From: Pseudomonas putida
GTDB taxonomy: Bacteria > Pseudomonadota > Gammaproteobacteria > Pseudomonadales > Pseudomonadaceae
Reading direction: 5' to 3'
DNA: 64,000 bases
Assembly (NCBI RefSeq): GCF_028682175.1
Contig: NZ_JANHKS010000026.1
Span: forward strand, 1 to 64,000
Part shown: piece after piece, positions 26,742 to 35,065 of the stretch
Layout of the letters: each line of letters opens with the position of its first letter
Numbering within the stretch: the first letter of the stretch is position 1
Program-made: the position numbers and the translations under genes
Notes under the pieces: generated by a model
Seen by the model: the letters and a program-made list of their open reading frames with translations, nothing else
What the model was told of the DNA's origin: nothing
The model's database searches: none

Positions 26742-27938
26742 ATGCTTCAGTTCGCCGACTCAAAGCCCCTGCGTCTGGAAACCGGTCGCCCCAAGCGCTC
26801 GTTCGAAGTGCTGACATGCACGGGGGGCGAGGTCTTCAATCAGCCCTATTCCTATGAACTGGAAATCGTCCATCCCGGCGGCGATCTGGACGCCCATGAA
26901 TTACTGTTCAGCGGCGCCTACTTACATACCCATGACCTGGCCTGGGGCATCCACGGGCATATCCAGAGTATCGTGCGCAGCACTACGGAGCCTGCGCCCA
27001 GCAACCTGGCGCAGATGCGGCCCACGCGTTTCATTATCACCCTGGGCCCCCGGCTGGGGTTGATGGCCTTCCGGCACAACCAGCGCATCTTCCAGGGGAT
27101 GAACGCCGACCAGATCATCAACCAGGTGCTGAGCGAGCACGGCATCGACGACGCGGGCTACGTCTGGCAACGCAGCCAGCCGTGCGTGGAGCGTGACTTC
27201 TGCGCCCAGTACCGCGAGAGCGATCTGTCCCTGCTGCAACGCCTGTGTGACGAGGAAGGCATGCACTATTACTTCCTGCACACCCGCAAGCGGCATGTCG
27301 TGGTGTTCACCGACCAGTCGCCACAGGCGCGTGAAGCCTCTGTCGCCCAGGCGACGCAACTCCCCAGCGAGCCGCGCAAGATCGATCCGGCAAAGGACGC
27401 GCCCATGAACATGCAGCGCGCCTGTGTGGTGGGCGGGCTGTTCGAACCGGTGAAGCTGGATGCAAGGGGCCGGCTGAAGGTGCGCTTCGAATGGGGGCAC
27501 CAGGGTGATGGCGCACGGTTCAACGACTGCTGGGTGCCCATCGATCCTGCGCTCATCAACGGCAAGAACCCATGGTGGGGCGGTATGGAGGTGGTGGTGA
27601 ACTTCCGTGACGGTAACCCCAGCTATCCCTACGTCAGCCACCGGTTGTGGGATCCGGACATCAACCCGCGCGCCAAGCCCGACCCGGCCGTGGTTCCGCG
27701 CAGGGTGATCACCACTCGCATCGACAAGGAACTGTTTCTGGACGAGTCCCGGCAGTTCTCCGTTGACGACAAGCTGATCGTGCGCCTGGCCCGCAACAAC
27801 GAGCTGCATTTCAGGGTGGGCGCGAGCCTGGTGACCATCGATTCACGGACCCTGTCACTGAGCGGCCTGAAGGTCATGCTCTCGTCCATTGCCAGGGCCG
27901 AGGCGCAAGCGCAGCCAGGCGAGCCCGATCAGCCGTGA
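26742..27938 (+). CDS. Compact VgrG-like protein, orphan
   Basis: The first 190 residues match the gp27-like start of VgrG (RSFEVLTCTGGEVFNQPYSYELEI; YRESDLSLLQRLCDEEGMHYYF). The OB-fold/gp5 part follows almost at once (GRLKVRFEWGHQGDGARFND, GGMEVVVNFRDGNPSYPYVS), then a short tail that may begin a beta-helix (ELHFRVGASLVTIDS). At 398 residues it is about 200 shorter than a standard VgrG; the second tube domain of gp27 seems to be missing. No other T6SS gene is near. GAGGT lies upstream of the ATG. Its stop overlaps the 3' end of the convergent MATE gene by 10 bases. Confidence 0.75.
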   Translation: MLQFADSKPLRLETGRPKRSFEVLTCTGGEVFNQPYSYELEIVHPGGDLDAHELLFSGAYLHTHDLAWGIHGHIQSIVRSTTEPAPSNLAQMRPTRFIITLGPRLGLMAFRHNQRIFQGMNADQIINQVLSEHGIDDAGYVWQRSQPCVERDFCAQYRESDLSLLQRLCDEEGMHYYFLHTRKRHVVVFTDQSPQAREASVAQATQLPSEPRKIDPAKDAPMNMQRACVVGGLFEPVKLDARGRLKVRFEWGHQGDGARFNDCWVPIDPALINGKNPWWGGMEVVVNFRDGNPSYPYVSHRLWDPDINPRAKPDPAVVPRRVITTRIDKELFLDESRQFSVDDKLIVRLARNNELHFRVGASLVTIDSRTLSLSGLKVMLSSIARAEAQAQPGEPDQP

Positions 27939-29269
27939 AACCAGCCATCGCTGCGGTTCAGGCGCCTGGCGATCACGCCCAGCGTCACGGCCCGCAGCGC
28001 CATGAACAGCAAGAACACCCACCACAGGGCGTGGTTGCCCAAGCCGCCCGCCACCCAGGCAAAGGGCGCTGTGAGCAACGCGGTGACAACCATCGCATTG
28101 CGCATCTCCCGGGCCCGGGTGGCGCCGATGAACAGGCCGTCGAGCAGGTAGCTCCAGACGGCCACCAGCGGCAGTACGGCGAGATAAGGCAGATAGATGA
28201 AGGCGATTTCCCGCACCTGAACGATGTCGGTCTGCATTGCGATGAACAGGTGCCCGCAGAGCAGGAACAGCACGGCGAACCCCAGGCTGCAAATCAGCGA
28301 CCAGCCCCCGGCCACGTTCAACGAACGGCGCAGGGCGTTGCGGTCCCGCGCGCCGATGGCGTGGCCGCAGAGGGCTTCCACCGCATGGGCCAGGCCATCC
28401 AGCGCGTTGGCGGTCAGGAGCAGGCCGTTGAGCAGCAGCGCGTTGGCCGCCACCGTGGCATCGCCCAGCCGTGCGCCCTGGGTGGTGATGAGAAAGAACA
28501 CCGATTGCAGCACCAGGCTGCGAATGAAGATATCGCGGTTGACCATCAGCAGCGGTCGCCAGCTTTGCCAGCGCTTGAGGGCGGCCAAAGCCAGGTGTCC
28601 GGGGTAATCGCGCAGGCCTTTGTGGGTCAGGGCCAGGCCCAGCAGCGCGCCAATCCACTCGGCCACCACCGACGCCCGGGCGCTGCCGACCACGCCCCAG
28701 TCCAGGCCGAGCACGAACCACAGGTTCAGGGCGATGTTGACCAGGTTGGTGGTCAGCAGAATCGCCAGCGGCGCCCGGGCGTTTTGCAGGCCCAGGAACC
28801 AGCCGACCAAGGCATAACTGGCGAGCGCTGCGGGCAAGCCAAACAGCCGGGTATGAAAGAAATCCTGGGTGAGTTCGTTGAGGTCCGGCGAGGGCTGCAT
28901 CAGTTGCAGCGCCAGATGCTGGAAGGGCAGCCCGATCAGCCCCAGCAGCACCGCGAAGCCCATGGCCAGCAGCAGGCCTTGCAGCAGCACCTGGCGCAGC
29001 GCCGCACCGTCCTTGCGCCCGGCCGCCTGAGCGGCAAAGCCGGTGGTGCCCATGCGCAGGAAACTCATCGCCCAGGCCAGAAAACTGTACAAGGTGCCAC
29101 CTACGGCCACCGCGCCCAATTGGTGGGCGTGGGGCAGATGGCCGATCACGCTGCTGTCGACCAGAGTCACCAGCGGCACGGAGATGTTGGACAGAATCAT
29201 CGGCGCAGCCAGCGCCCACACCTGCCGGTGGGTGGCACGCTGACGCCAGTCTGCGAAGAAGTTGGACAT
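27929..29269 (-). CDS. MATE family efflux transporter (DinF-like)
   Basis: A 446-residue protein with about twelve hydrophobic segments. It has the MATE start WALAAPMILSNISVPLVTLV and the mid-protein repeat start RDIFIRSLVLQSVFFLITTQ, nearest in style to the DinF branch. MATE proteins export drugs or metabolites with Na+ or H+ exchange; the substrate cannot be told. I use the ATG at 29269 (GGGAG upstream, right before the first helix region) rather than the longer open frame, which runs into a REP element. Confidence 0.88.
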   Translation of the reverse strand: MSNFFADWRQRATHRQVWALAAPMILSNISVPLVTLVDSSVIGHLPHAHQLGAVAVGGTLYSFLAWAMSFLRMGTTGFAAQAAGRKDGAALRQVLLQGLLLAMGFAVLLGLIGLPFQHLALQLMQPSPDLNELTQDFFHTRLFGLPAALASYALVGWFLGLQNARAPLAILLTTNLVNIALNLWFVLGLDWGVVGSARASVVAEWIGALLGLALTHKGLRDYPGHLALAALKRWQSWRPLLMVNRDIFIRSLVLQSVFFLITTQGARLGDATVAANALLLNGLLLTANALDGLAHAVEALCGHAIGARDRNALRRSLNVAGGWSLICSLGFAVLFLLCGHLFIAMQTDIVQVREIAFIYLPYLAVLPLVAVWSYLLDGLFIGATRAREMRNAMVVTALLTAPFAWVAGGLGNHALWWVFLLFMALRAVTLGVIARRLNRSDGWFHG

Positions 29270-29310
29270 AAGGCTCCCGGGGAAGGGCGGCATTGTAGCG
29301 GGTACCGGGC

Positions 29311-29405
29311 ACCTGTAGGAGTGAGCTTGCTCGCGATGGCGTTTGGTCTGTCGCAGCAGAGTTGTCTGGCAGTCCGCTATCGCGAGCAAGCTCACTCCTA
29401 CAGGT
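29311..29405. repeat. REP pair, GTAGGAGTGAGCTTGCTCGCGAT type
   Basis: Two near-perfect inverted arms (ACCTGTAGGAGTGAGCTTGC and complement) in the divergent region between the MATE gene and the alpha-2-macroglobulin gene. Confidence 0.9.
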
Positions 29406-29553
29406 TTTGTGTGCATTCGTGGACCGTGTGCAACGTCACGCCGCTGCGAACAAACCCACAAACCCAAGGTCTATTCCCGCGCTGCGCTGTACGTTCAGCG
29501 TTGCGATGCTATAACTGCTGCTTCTCATCACAACTGCCGCCAATGAGTGCCTC

Positions 29554-32500
29554 ATGCTTAACAAAGGATTGTTCCTGGCCTGTGCGCTGGTACTGCTCAG
29601 TGCCTGCGATTCCTCTACCTCCGACAAACCCGCGCCTGCCCCCGCGCAGCCTGCAGCGCCGCAAGCTGCTGCCGTGGAAGCGGCCAAGCCCAAGCCTGCG
29701 GTGGACATTCCCGCGCTGAGCAAGCGCTATGCAGGGCGCGAGTTGACGGTGGTGGATGTCTCGGAAATCCAGCTCGACGGCGCCAGCACGCTGTCGCTGA
29801 GTTTCTCGGTGCCGCTCAATCCCGATCAGAAATTCGCCGAGAAAGTGCATCTGGTGGACAGCGTCAACGGCAAGGTCGATGGCGCGTGGGAGCTGTCGGA
29901 CAACCTCATGGAGTTGCGCCTGCGTCATCTGGAGCCCAAGCGCAAACTGGTGCTGACCATCGACCCTGGCCTGGCGGCCGTCAACAACAACACCCTGGCG
30001 GCCGAGTATTCCGCGCGCCTGGAAACCTCGGACCTGCAAGCCACGGTAGGCTTCGCCAGCCGTGGCAGCCTGCTGCCGACCCGCTTGGCGGAAGGCTTGC
30101 CGGTGATTGCGCTGAACGTCGATAAGGTCGATGTCGAATTCTTCCGCATCAAGCCTGACTCGCTCCCTGCATTTCTCAGTTCCTGGGAAGGTTCGTCGAG
30201 CCTGCAAAGCTACGAATCCAAAGAGCTGCTGCCCATGGCCGATCTGGTCTACGGCGGCCGGTTCGACCTGAACCCTGCGCGTAACACCCGGGAAACCGTG
30301 CTGCTGCCCATCGCCGGGCTCAAGCAGTTGCAGCAACCGGGCGTGTACCTGGCAGTGATGCGCGCCTCGGGCACCTATAACTACTCCCAGCCTGCAACGC
30401 TGTTCACCTTGAGCGACATCGGCCTGTCGGTGCACCGCTACGCCAACCGCCTCGACGTGTTCACTCAGGCGCTGGAGGGCGGCAAGGCGCTCAACGGCAT
30501 CGATCTCGAACTCTACGACGACAAGGGCCGCATGGTCGGTCAGGGCAAGACCGACAACGCCGGTCACGCCGAACTGCCGCTGCCTGCCAAGGCCGAAGTG
30601 CTGCTGGCCAAACAGGCCGAACAGACCAGCCTGCTGCGCCTGAACAGCGCCGCCCTGGACCTGGCCGAATTCGACATCACCGGGCCCCAGGCCCACCCGT
30701 TGCAGTTCTTCATCTTCGGCCCCCGCGACCTGTATCGCCCCGGTGAAGTGGTGCTGCTCAACGGCCTGCTGCGCGACAACGACGGCAAGCGTGTGAAAGC
30801 TCAACCCATCACCGTGGAAGTGCGTCGGCCAGACGATCAGGTCAGTCGCAAGTTTGTGTGGGATGCCGATGCAAGCGGGCTGTATCAATACCAACTGCAA
30901 CTGTCAGACGAAGCCCCAACCGGGCGCTGGCAACTGGTGTTCGACCTGGGCGACGGCAAACCGCAGCTGTATGAATTCCAGGTCGAGGATTTCCTGCCCG
31001 AGCGCATGGCGCTGGAACTCAAGGGCAGCGACACGCCCATCACCCCCGATGCAGCGCTGGATGTGTCCATCAACGGTCGTTACCTCTATGGCGCCCCCGC
31101 TTCGGGCAACCGCCTGACCGGCCAGTTGTACGTGCGTCCGCTGCGTGAAGCGGTGCCAGGGCTGCCGGGTTATCAGTTCGGTTCGATTACCGAAGAAGAC
31201 CTCAAGCAGGATCTGGAAGTCGAAGACAGCGTGCTGGACGCCAACGGTGAACTGGACCTGAGCATCGACAGCCAGTGGGCCAAGGCCAGGTCGCCGCTGC
31301 AACTGGTGTTGCAGGCCAGCTTGCAGGAGTCGGGCGGGCGGCCGATCACCCGCCGCCTGACCCAGCCGGTGTGGCCGGCGGAAAAACTGCCGGGCCTGCG
31401 TGGCCTGTTCGACGGTGAAGCCACCGATGGCGATGGCCCGGTGGAATTCGAAGTGCTGATGGCCGATGCCGAGGGCCACAAACTGGCGGCCGAGAATCTC
31501 AAGGTCCGGCTGATTCGCGAGCGCCGTGACTACTACTGGAACTACTCGGACAGCGACGGCTGGAGCTATCACTACAACGAGAAGTTTCTGAACCTGTCCG
31601 AAGAAACCCTCAGCGTGAAGAAGGATTCCACCGCCAAGGTCAGCTTCCCGGTGGAGTGGGGCCCGTACCGCGTCGAGGTCGAGGATCCGGAAACGGGCCT
31701 GATCAGCAGCGTGCGTTTCTGGGCCGGTTACCGCTGGCAGGACAACGCCGAAGGCGGTGCGGTGCGTCCGGATCAGGTCAAGCTGGCGCTGGACAAACCG
31801 GCCTACGCCGATGGCGACACGGCCAAGGTCACGGTCACCCCGCCGAGCGCGGGCAAGGGCTACCTGCTGGTGGAGTCCAGCGAAGGGCCGTTGTGGTGGC
31901 AGGAAATCGACGTCCCGGCCGAGGGCAAGACCTTCGACGTGCCTGTGGATAAAAAGTGGGCGCGGCATGACCTTTACGTCAGCGCGCTGGTGATCCGCCC
32001 CGGCGAGCGCAAGGCCAACGTCACGCCCAAGCGCGCAGTGGGCGTGCTGCACCTGCCGCTGGATCGCTCGGAACGCAAACTGGCACTGACCGTGACCGCC
32101 CCTGAGAAGATGCGGCCCAAGCAGCCGCTCAGGCTAAAGGTCAACGCGAAGAACGCTGACGGTTCGATCCCCAAAGACGTGCACGTGCTGGTTGCGGCGG
32201 TGGACGTTGGGATCCTCAATATCACCGAATACGCCACCCCCGATCCGTTCGCCAGCCTGTTCGGGCGCAAGGAATACGGCGCCGACCAGCTCGACATCTA
32301 TGGCCAGTTGATCGAGGCGGGGCGCAATCGCCTGGCCAGCCTGGCATTTGGTGGTGACGCAGCCCTGGCCAAGGGCGGCAAGCGTCCGGAAACCAGCGTC
32401 ACCATCGTCGCCCTGCAGAGCGCGCCGGTGACCCTGAACGAGCAGGGCGATGCAGAAGTCAGCGTCGATATTCCGGACTTCAACGGCGAACTGCGGATCA

Positions 32501-34476
32501 TGGCCCAGGCCTGGACCGACGAGCGCTACGGCATGGCCGAGGCCAAGACCAGGGTGGCCGCGCCGTTGATTGCAGAGTTGTCGGCGCCGCGCTTTCTGGC
32601 CGGTGGTGACCAGACCAGCGTGGCGCTGGATGTGTCGAACCTGTCGGGGCAGGCGCAGAAGCTCAATGTTCAGGTCAGTGCCGAGGGCCAGTTGAACCTG
32701 GCGCAGCCGGATGCTGGCAAGGCGATCAATCTGACCCAGGGGCAGCGCACCACCTTGCAGATTCCGGTCAAGGCCCAGGGCGGTTTCGGTCAGGGCACGA
32801 TCAAGGTCACGGTCAATGGCCTGGAGTTGCCGGGCGAGAACCTGCCAGCGTTCAGTCGCGAGTGGACCATCGGCGTGCGCCCGGCCTATCCGGCCATGCT
32901 CAGGCAGTATCGCGCCGTGCTCAAGGATCAGGCCTGGAGCCTGCCGGACGGCGCGCTGGACGCCTTCGAACCTGCGGGACGCGAAGCGATGCTGTCGGTG
33001 TCGAGCCGGCCTCCGTTGAACCTGGGCGAGCAGATTCGTGCGCTCAAGGCTTACCCCTACGGTTGCCTGGAGCAGACCACCAGCGGCCTGTATCCGTCGC
33101 TCTACGCTGACGCCGCAACCCTCAAGCGCCTGGGGCTGGAAGGTGAGGCCGACGCGGTGCGCAAGCGCAAGATCGAGGTGGGTATCGAGCGCCTGCTCGG
33201 CATGCAGCGCTACAACGGCAGCTTCGGCCTGTGGGGCGCGGACGGCGATGAGGAGTACTGGCTGACCGCCTACGTCACCGACTTCCTGCTGCGTGCCCGC
33301 GACCAGGGCTACGCTGTGCCGCCGGACGCGCTGAAGAGGGCCAGCGAACGCCTGTTGCGCTACTTGCAGGAGCGCAACCAGATCGAGGTCAACTACAGCG
33401 AAAACGCCGACCACACCCGCTTCGCCGTGCAGGCCTACGCGGGGCTGGTGTTGTCCCGCAGCCAGCAGGCGCCGCTGGGTGCGCTGCGCAGCCTGTTCGA
33501 CCGTCGCAGCGATGCGCGCTCCGGTTTGCCGCTGGTGCAACTGTCCATCGCGCTGGAGAAAATGGGCGACAAGCCGCGTGCCGATCAAGCGTTGCTGGCC
33601 GGGCTTGCTGCAGGTCGCAAGGCCAATGACTGGCTGGCCGACTATGGCAGCCCGCTGCGCGACCAGGCGTTGATCCTGTCGCTGCTTGAAGAAAACAAAC
33701 TGGCCCAGGACAAGGTCGAGGAGCGGCTGTTTGCGCTGTCCGATCAGGTGGCGGCCAGCCGCTATCTGTCGACTCAGGAGCGCAACTCGCTGTTCCTCGC
33801 CGGGCGTGATCTGCTGGGCAAACCCGAGGCCAAGTGGGCGGCGACGCTGTCCAGCGGCAGCAGCAATCGCGAACTGAGCAACGACCAGCCGGGGGTGAAG
33901 CTCGACAGTTCGGTGCTGGCTTCACCGCTGACGGTGCAGAGCAGCAGTGGCGAAACTTTGTATCAGCAGATGACCATTTCGGGTTATCCGTCGCAGCCGC
34001 CTGTGGCCGGTGGCGAGAACCTGAGCATTCGTCGCGAGTACCTGGGAATGGACGGCGAGGCGCTGAACCTCAATGCCTTGAAGAGCGGCGAGCTGGTGCT
34101 GGTGCATCTTGAACTCAAGTCCAAGGAGCGCGTGCCGGATGCGCTGGTGGTTGACCTGTTGCCTGCCGGGCTCGAGATCGAGAACCAGAACCTGGCCCAG
34201 AGCGCGGCCAGCCTGGAAGACGCCAGCGAGTCGGTGAAACAGTGGCGCGAATCGATGGAGAACGCCGGGCTCAAGCATCAGGAATTCCGTGGCGACCGCT
34301 ACGTGGCGGCGGTGGACCTGCAAGGGTTCAACACCGTGCACCTGTTGTACCTGGCCCGGGCCGTGACCCCAGGCACCTACCGCGTACCGCCGCCGCAGGT
34401 CGAGTCGATGTACCGCCCGAACTGGCAAGCCCTGGGCGACGCGCCTGCGCAGTTGGTCGTGAAAGCGAAGAAATAG
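29554..34476 (+). CDS. yfhM: Bacterial alpha-2-macroglobulin lipoprotein (YfhM type)
   Basis: A 1640-residue periplasmic lipoprotein. The lipobox LLSAC puts the lipidated Cys at residue 18. The body is a series of MG-like beta domains (for example LYRPGEVVLLNGLLRDNDGK), followed by the thioester motif YPYGCLEQTTSG at about residue 1171 and a TED-type alpha region (LGMQRYNGSFGLWGADGDEE). Family members trap attacking proteases through the Cys-Gln thioester and are thought to guard the cell when the wall is breached. It pairs with pbpC downstream, as in E. coli. Length equals E. coli YfhM rather than the shorter MagD. Confidence 0.93.
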   Translation: MLNKGLFLACALVLLSACDSSTSDKPAPAPAQPAAPQAAAVEAAKPKPAVDIPALSKRYAGRELTVVDVSEIQLDGASTLSLSFSVPLNPDQKFAEKVHLVDSVNGKVDGAWELSDNLMELRLRHLEPKRKLVLTIDPGLAAVNNNTLAAEYSARLETSDLQATVGFASRGSLLPTRLAEGLPVIALNVDKVDVEFFRIKPDSLPAFLSSWEGSSSLQSYESKELLPMADLVYGGRFDLNPARNTRETVLLPIAGLKQLQQPGVYLAVMRASGTYNYSQPATLFTLSDIGLSVHRYANRLDVFTQALEGGKALNGIDLELYDDKGRMVGQGKTDNAGHAELPLPAKAEVLLAKQAEQTSLLRLNSAALDLAEFDITGPQAHPLQFFIFGPRDLYRPGEVVLLNGLLRDNDGKRVKAQPITVEVRRPDDQVSRKFVWDADASGLYQYQLQLSDEAPTGRWQLVFDLGDGKPQLYEFQVEDFLPERMALELKGSDTPITPDAALDVSINGRYLYGAPASGNRLTGQLYVRPLREAVPGLPGYQFGSITEEDLKQDLEVEDSVLDANGELDLSIDSQWAKARSPLQLVLQASLQESGGRPITRRLTQPVWPAEKLPGLRGLFDGEATDGDGPVEFEVLMADAEGHKLAAENLKVRLIRERRDYYWNYSDSDGWSYHYNEKFLNLSEETLSVKKDSTAKVSFPVEWGPYRVEVEDPETGLISSVRFWAGYRWQDNAEGGAVRPDQVKLALDKPAYADGDTAKVTVTPPSAGKGYLLVESSEGPLWWQEIDVPAEGKTFDVPVDKKWARHDLYVSALVIRPGERKANVTPKRAVGVLHLPLDRSERKLALTVTAPEKMRPKQPLRLKVNAKNADGSIPKDVHVLVAAVDVGILNITEYATPDPFASLFGRKEYGADQLDIYGQLIEAGRNRLASLAFGGDAALAKGGKRPETSVTIVALQSAPVTLNEQGDAEVSVDIPDFNGELRIMAQAWTDERYGMAEAKTRVAAPLIAELSAPRFLAGGDQTSVALDVSNLSGQAQKLNVQVSAEGQLNLAQPDAGKAINLTQGQRTTLQIPVKAQGGFGQGTIKVTVNGLELPGENLPAFSREWTIGVRPAYPAMLRQYRAVLKDQAWSLPDGALDAFEPAGREAMLSVSSRPPLNLGEQIRALKAYPYGCLEQTTSGLYPSLYADAATLKRLGLEGEADAVRKRKIEVGIERLLGMQRYNGSFGLWGADGDEEYWLTAYVTDFLLRARDQGYAVPPDALKRASERLLRYLQERNQIEVNYSENADHTRFAVQAYAGLVLSRSQQAPLGALRSLFDRRSDARSGLPLVQLSIALEKMGDKPRADQALLAGLAAGRKANDWLADYGSPLRDQALILSLLEENKLAQDKVEERLFALSDQVAASRYLSTQERNSLFLAGRDLLGKPEAKWAATLSSGSSNRELSNDQPGVKLDSSVLASPLTVQSSSGETLYQQMTISGYPSQPPVAGGENLSIRREYLGMDGEALNLNALKSGELVLVHLELKSKERVPDALVVDLLPAGLEIENQNLAQSAASLEDASESVKQWRESMENAGLKHQEFRGDRYVAAVDLQGFNTVHLLYLARAVTPGTYRVPPPQVESMYRPNWQALGDAPAQLVVKAKK

Positions 34477-34483
34477 GCAGCTT

Positions 34484-34640
34484 GTAGGAGCGCGCTTGGT
34501 TTGGGCCGCATCCGGACGATGGCGGTGGGTCTGTACCCATGAGGGTGTCTGACCTACCGCCCCCGCCGGCAAGCCGTGCTGCTACGGGTGTGAGGTGTCC
34601 CCAGTCCCGTAGCAGCACGGCTTGCCGGCGGGAGCGATCT
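34484..34640. repeat. REP cluster, including a GGGCCGCATCCGG variant arm
   Basis: A single arm at 34484-34530 (TGTAGGAGCGCGCTTG, then GGGCCGCATCCGGACGATGG) is followed by a standard CCGCCGGCAAGCCGTGCTGC / GCAGCACGGCTTGCCGGCGG pair at 34557-34635. The variant arm recurs at 60106-60156. It follows the yfhM stop by 7 bases. Confidence 0.85.
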
Positions 34641-34673
34641 TGAGGGCGCCCGTTAAGGCGGATTCACCCCGGA

Positions 34674-34967
34674 TCAATGAATAATCCAGCTCAACAACCA
34701 CAACCCCAGAAACAACCAGATAATGCCGATGATGATCGAGCCGCGCATGAACGCGCGGATCGCCGAGTACAGCAGCATCAGCCCCACGATCAGCCCGGCG
34801 ATGCTGACGATCGAGGTGTTCATGCCCAGCGTGCGCGCCAGTCCGTCGACAAAATTGCCACCCGCATGAGTGAACATGTTGAACAACCAGCTCAAACCGT
34901 CGACGACGAAACGAATCACTGCGCCGATGACCTGGCCGAGCCATTCGAAAACGCTTTCTACCTGCAT
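34674..34967 (-). CDS. Small membrane protein, unknown function
   Basis: I do not recognise a named family. The 97 residues start with an amphipathic stretch (MQVESVFEWLGQVIGAVIRF) and contain two or three hydrophobic segments, among them SIAGLIVGLMLLYSAIRAFM and IIIGIIWLFLGLWLLSWII; the C-terminus is at the end of the last helix. AGGA lies eight bases before the ATG. It lies between yfhM and pbpC but on the opposite strand, so it has its own promoter near 34970-35060, divergent from pbpC. Coding use looks natural and the protein is probably real. Confidence 0.7.
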   Translation of the reverse strand: MQVESVFEWLGQVIGAVIRFVVDGLSWLFNMFTHAGGNFVDGLARTLGMNTSIVSIAGLIVGLMLLYSAIRAFMRGSIIIGIIWLFLGLWLLSWIIH

Positions 34968-35065
34968 ATGTTTTTCCTGATGACGGGCATTGAATGGAGA
35001 GGGGATTGTTCACTTGGGCTATCACAGGCCAGAGCGAGTTCCCTGACCGGTAGAGGCAGTCTGGC

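Noticed and set aside
26742..27938. Part of a T6SS or prophage island
   Set aside because: Neighbours are speA and a MATE exporter; no Hcp, sheath, tail, integrase or effector gene is in reach.
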